From Thiopontia sp013349825 (GTDB lineage: Bacteria > Pseudomonadota > Gammaproteobacteria > GCF-002020875): DNA of 42,593 bases. A model generated the notes under the pieces. That model did no database searches. It saw only the letters and a program-made list of their open reading frames with translations, and was not told the origin of the DNA. Below, piece after piece: positions 42,536 to 42,593 of the stretch (within the stretch, counting starts at the first letter, position 1; every line of letters begins with the position of its first letter). The stretch lies in NCBI GenBank assembly GCA_963981015.1, contig CAXCCG010000009.1, positions 1-42,593 of the forward strand, given 5' to 3'. The translations under genes and the position numbers were made by a program.

Positions 42536-42593
42536 ATTGTATTGTATTGTATTGTATTGTATTGTATTGTATTGTATTGTATTGTATTGTATT
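42536..42593. repeat. (ATTGT)n pentanucleotide tandem repeat at window end
   Basis: Eleven perfect ATTGT units (42536-42590) plus ATT run to the last base, so the true length is unknown. The 42370-42535 stretch before it holds no gene that I can support. The unit length is not a multiple of three, so copy-number change inside a gene would shift its frame and between promoter elements would change spacing. Confidence 0.95.

Noticed and set aside
42536..42593. CRISPR array at the window end
   Set aside because: The repeats are contiguous 5-mers without spacers, so this is a simple tandem repeat.
1..42593. tRNA, rRNA, prophage or transposase genes
   Set aside because: No cloverleaf, rRNA segment, integrase or transposase motif was recognised by eye on either strand; a dedicated scan was not possible.

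Overview
The window is about 42.6 kb of a bacterial chromosome, or most of a contig. It looks gammaproteobacterial: it carries ampD-ampE, djlA, rpe-gph-trpE, algH-ruvX, pilV-pilW, a lplT/aas-like fusion and a Pseudomonas-type pyrB-pyrC' pair. A transketolase-gap-pgk-pyk-fba run, with a class II aldolase resembling the Calvin-cycle subtype, and a gshA resembling the Acidithiobacillus/betaproteobacterial type suggest an autotroph, perhaps a sulfur oxidiser. That lifestyle is inference: no RuBisCO or sulfur-oxidation gene lies here.

Layout. 1-2.0 kb: a truncated periplasmic-binding-like gene and ilvA (minus). 2.1-5.0 kb: rpiA and priA (plus). 5.1-8.5 kb: a giant MFS/acyltransferase/acyl-ligase fusion (minus). 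8.6-9.3 kb: a HIT protein and a frameshifted small gene. 9.3-12.2 kb: the rpe-gph-trpE operon (minus). 12.4-15.2 kb: djlA, ynfA, ampE and ampD. 15.2-17.6 kb: a CBS-pair protein, a P-II-like protein and two DUF1538 membrane proteins, all co-oriented with ampDE. 17.6-18.7 kb: pilV-pilW (plus), ended by a hairpin terminator. 18.8-25.9 kb: tkt-gap-pgk-pyk-fba (minus). 26.1-28.7 kb: a hybrid sensor kinase and a thioredoxin-fold protein (minus). 28.7-33.1 kb: metK, ahcY, metF and a flavin-oxidase-family gene (plus), with a SAM-II-like riboswitch plus terminator before metK and an SAH riboswitch before ahcY. 33.1-33.5 kb: an intergenic region with a strong candidate for an unannotated minus-strand small RNA. 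33.5-36.5 kb: rsmE-gshA-gshB. 36.6-42.4 kb: apbE-algH-ruvX-pyrR-pyrB-pyrC'-pyrK. The window ends in an (ATTGT)n tract of 11 full copies.

How the parts relate. The S-adenosylmethionine cycle is controlled by two different RNA sensors in one locus, one for SAM and one for its by-product SAH. The P-II-like/CBS/DUF1538 cluster looks like an ion or solute transporter pair with its own cytoplasmic regulators. The pyr cluster makes carbamoyl-aspartate through an aspartate transcarbamoylase that probably needs the non-catalytic PyrC' as a structural partner. Palindromes of the CGCAAAG/CACAGAG type occur between genes, and one half-copy forms the signal-peptide coding region of apbE.

The most novel item is the predicted small RNA at about 33179-33316 (minus). 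It has three consecutive hairpins, each with a C-rich loop, the last being an intrinsic terminator. This architecture suits pairing with Shine-Dalgarno sequences. All conclusions come from reading the sequence; no database search was run.
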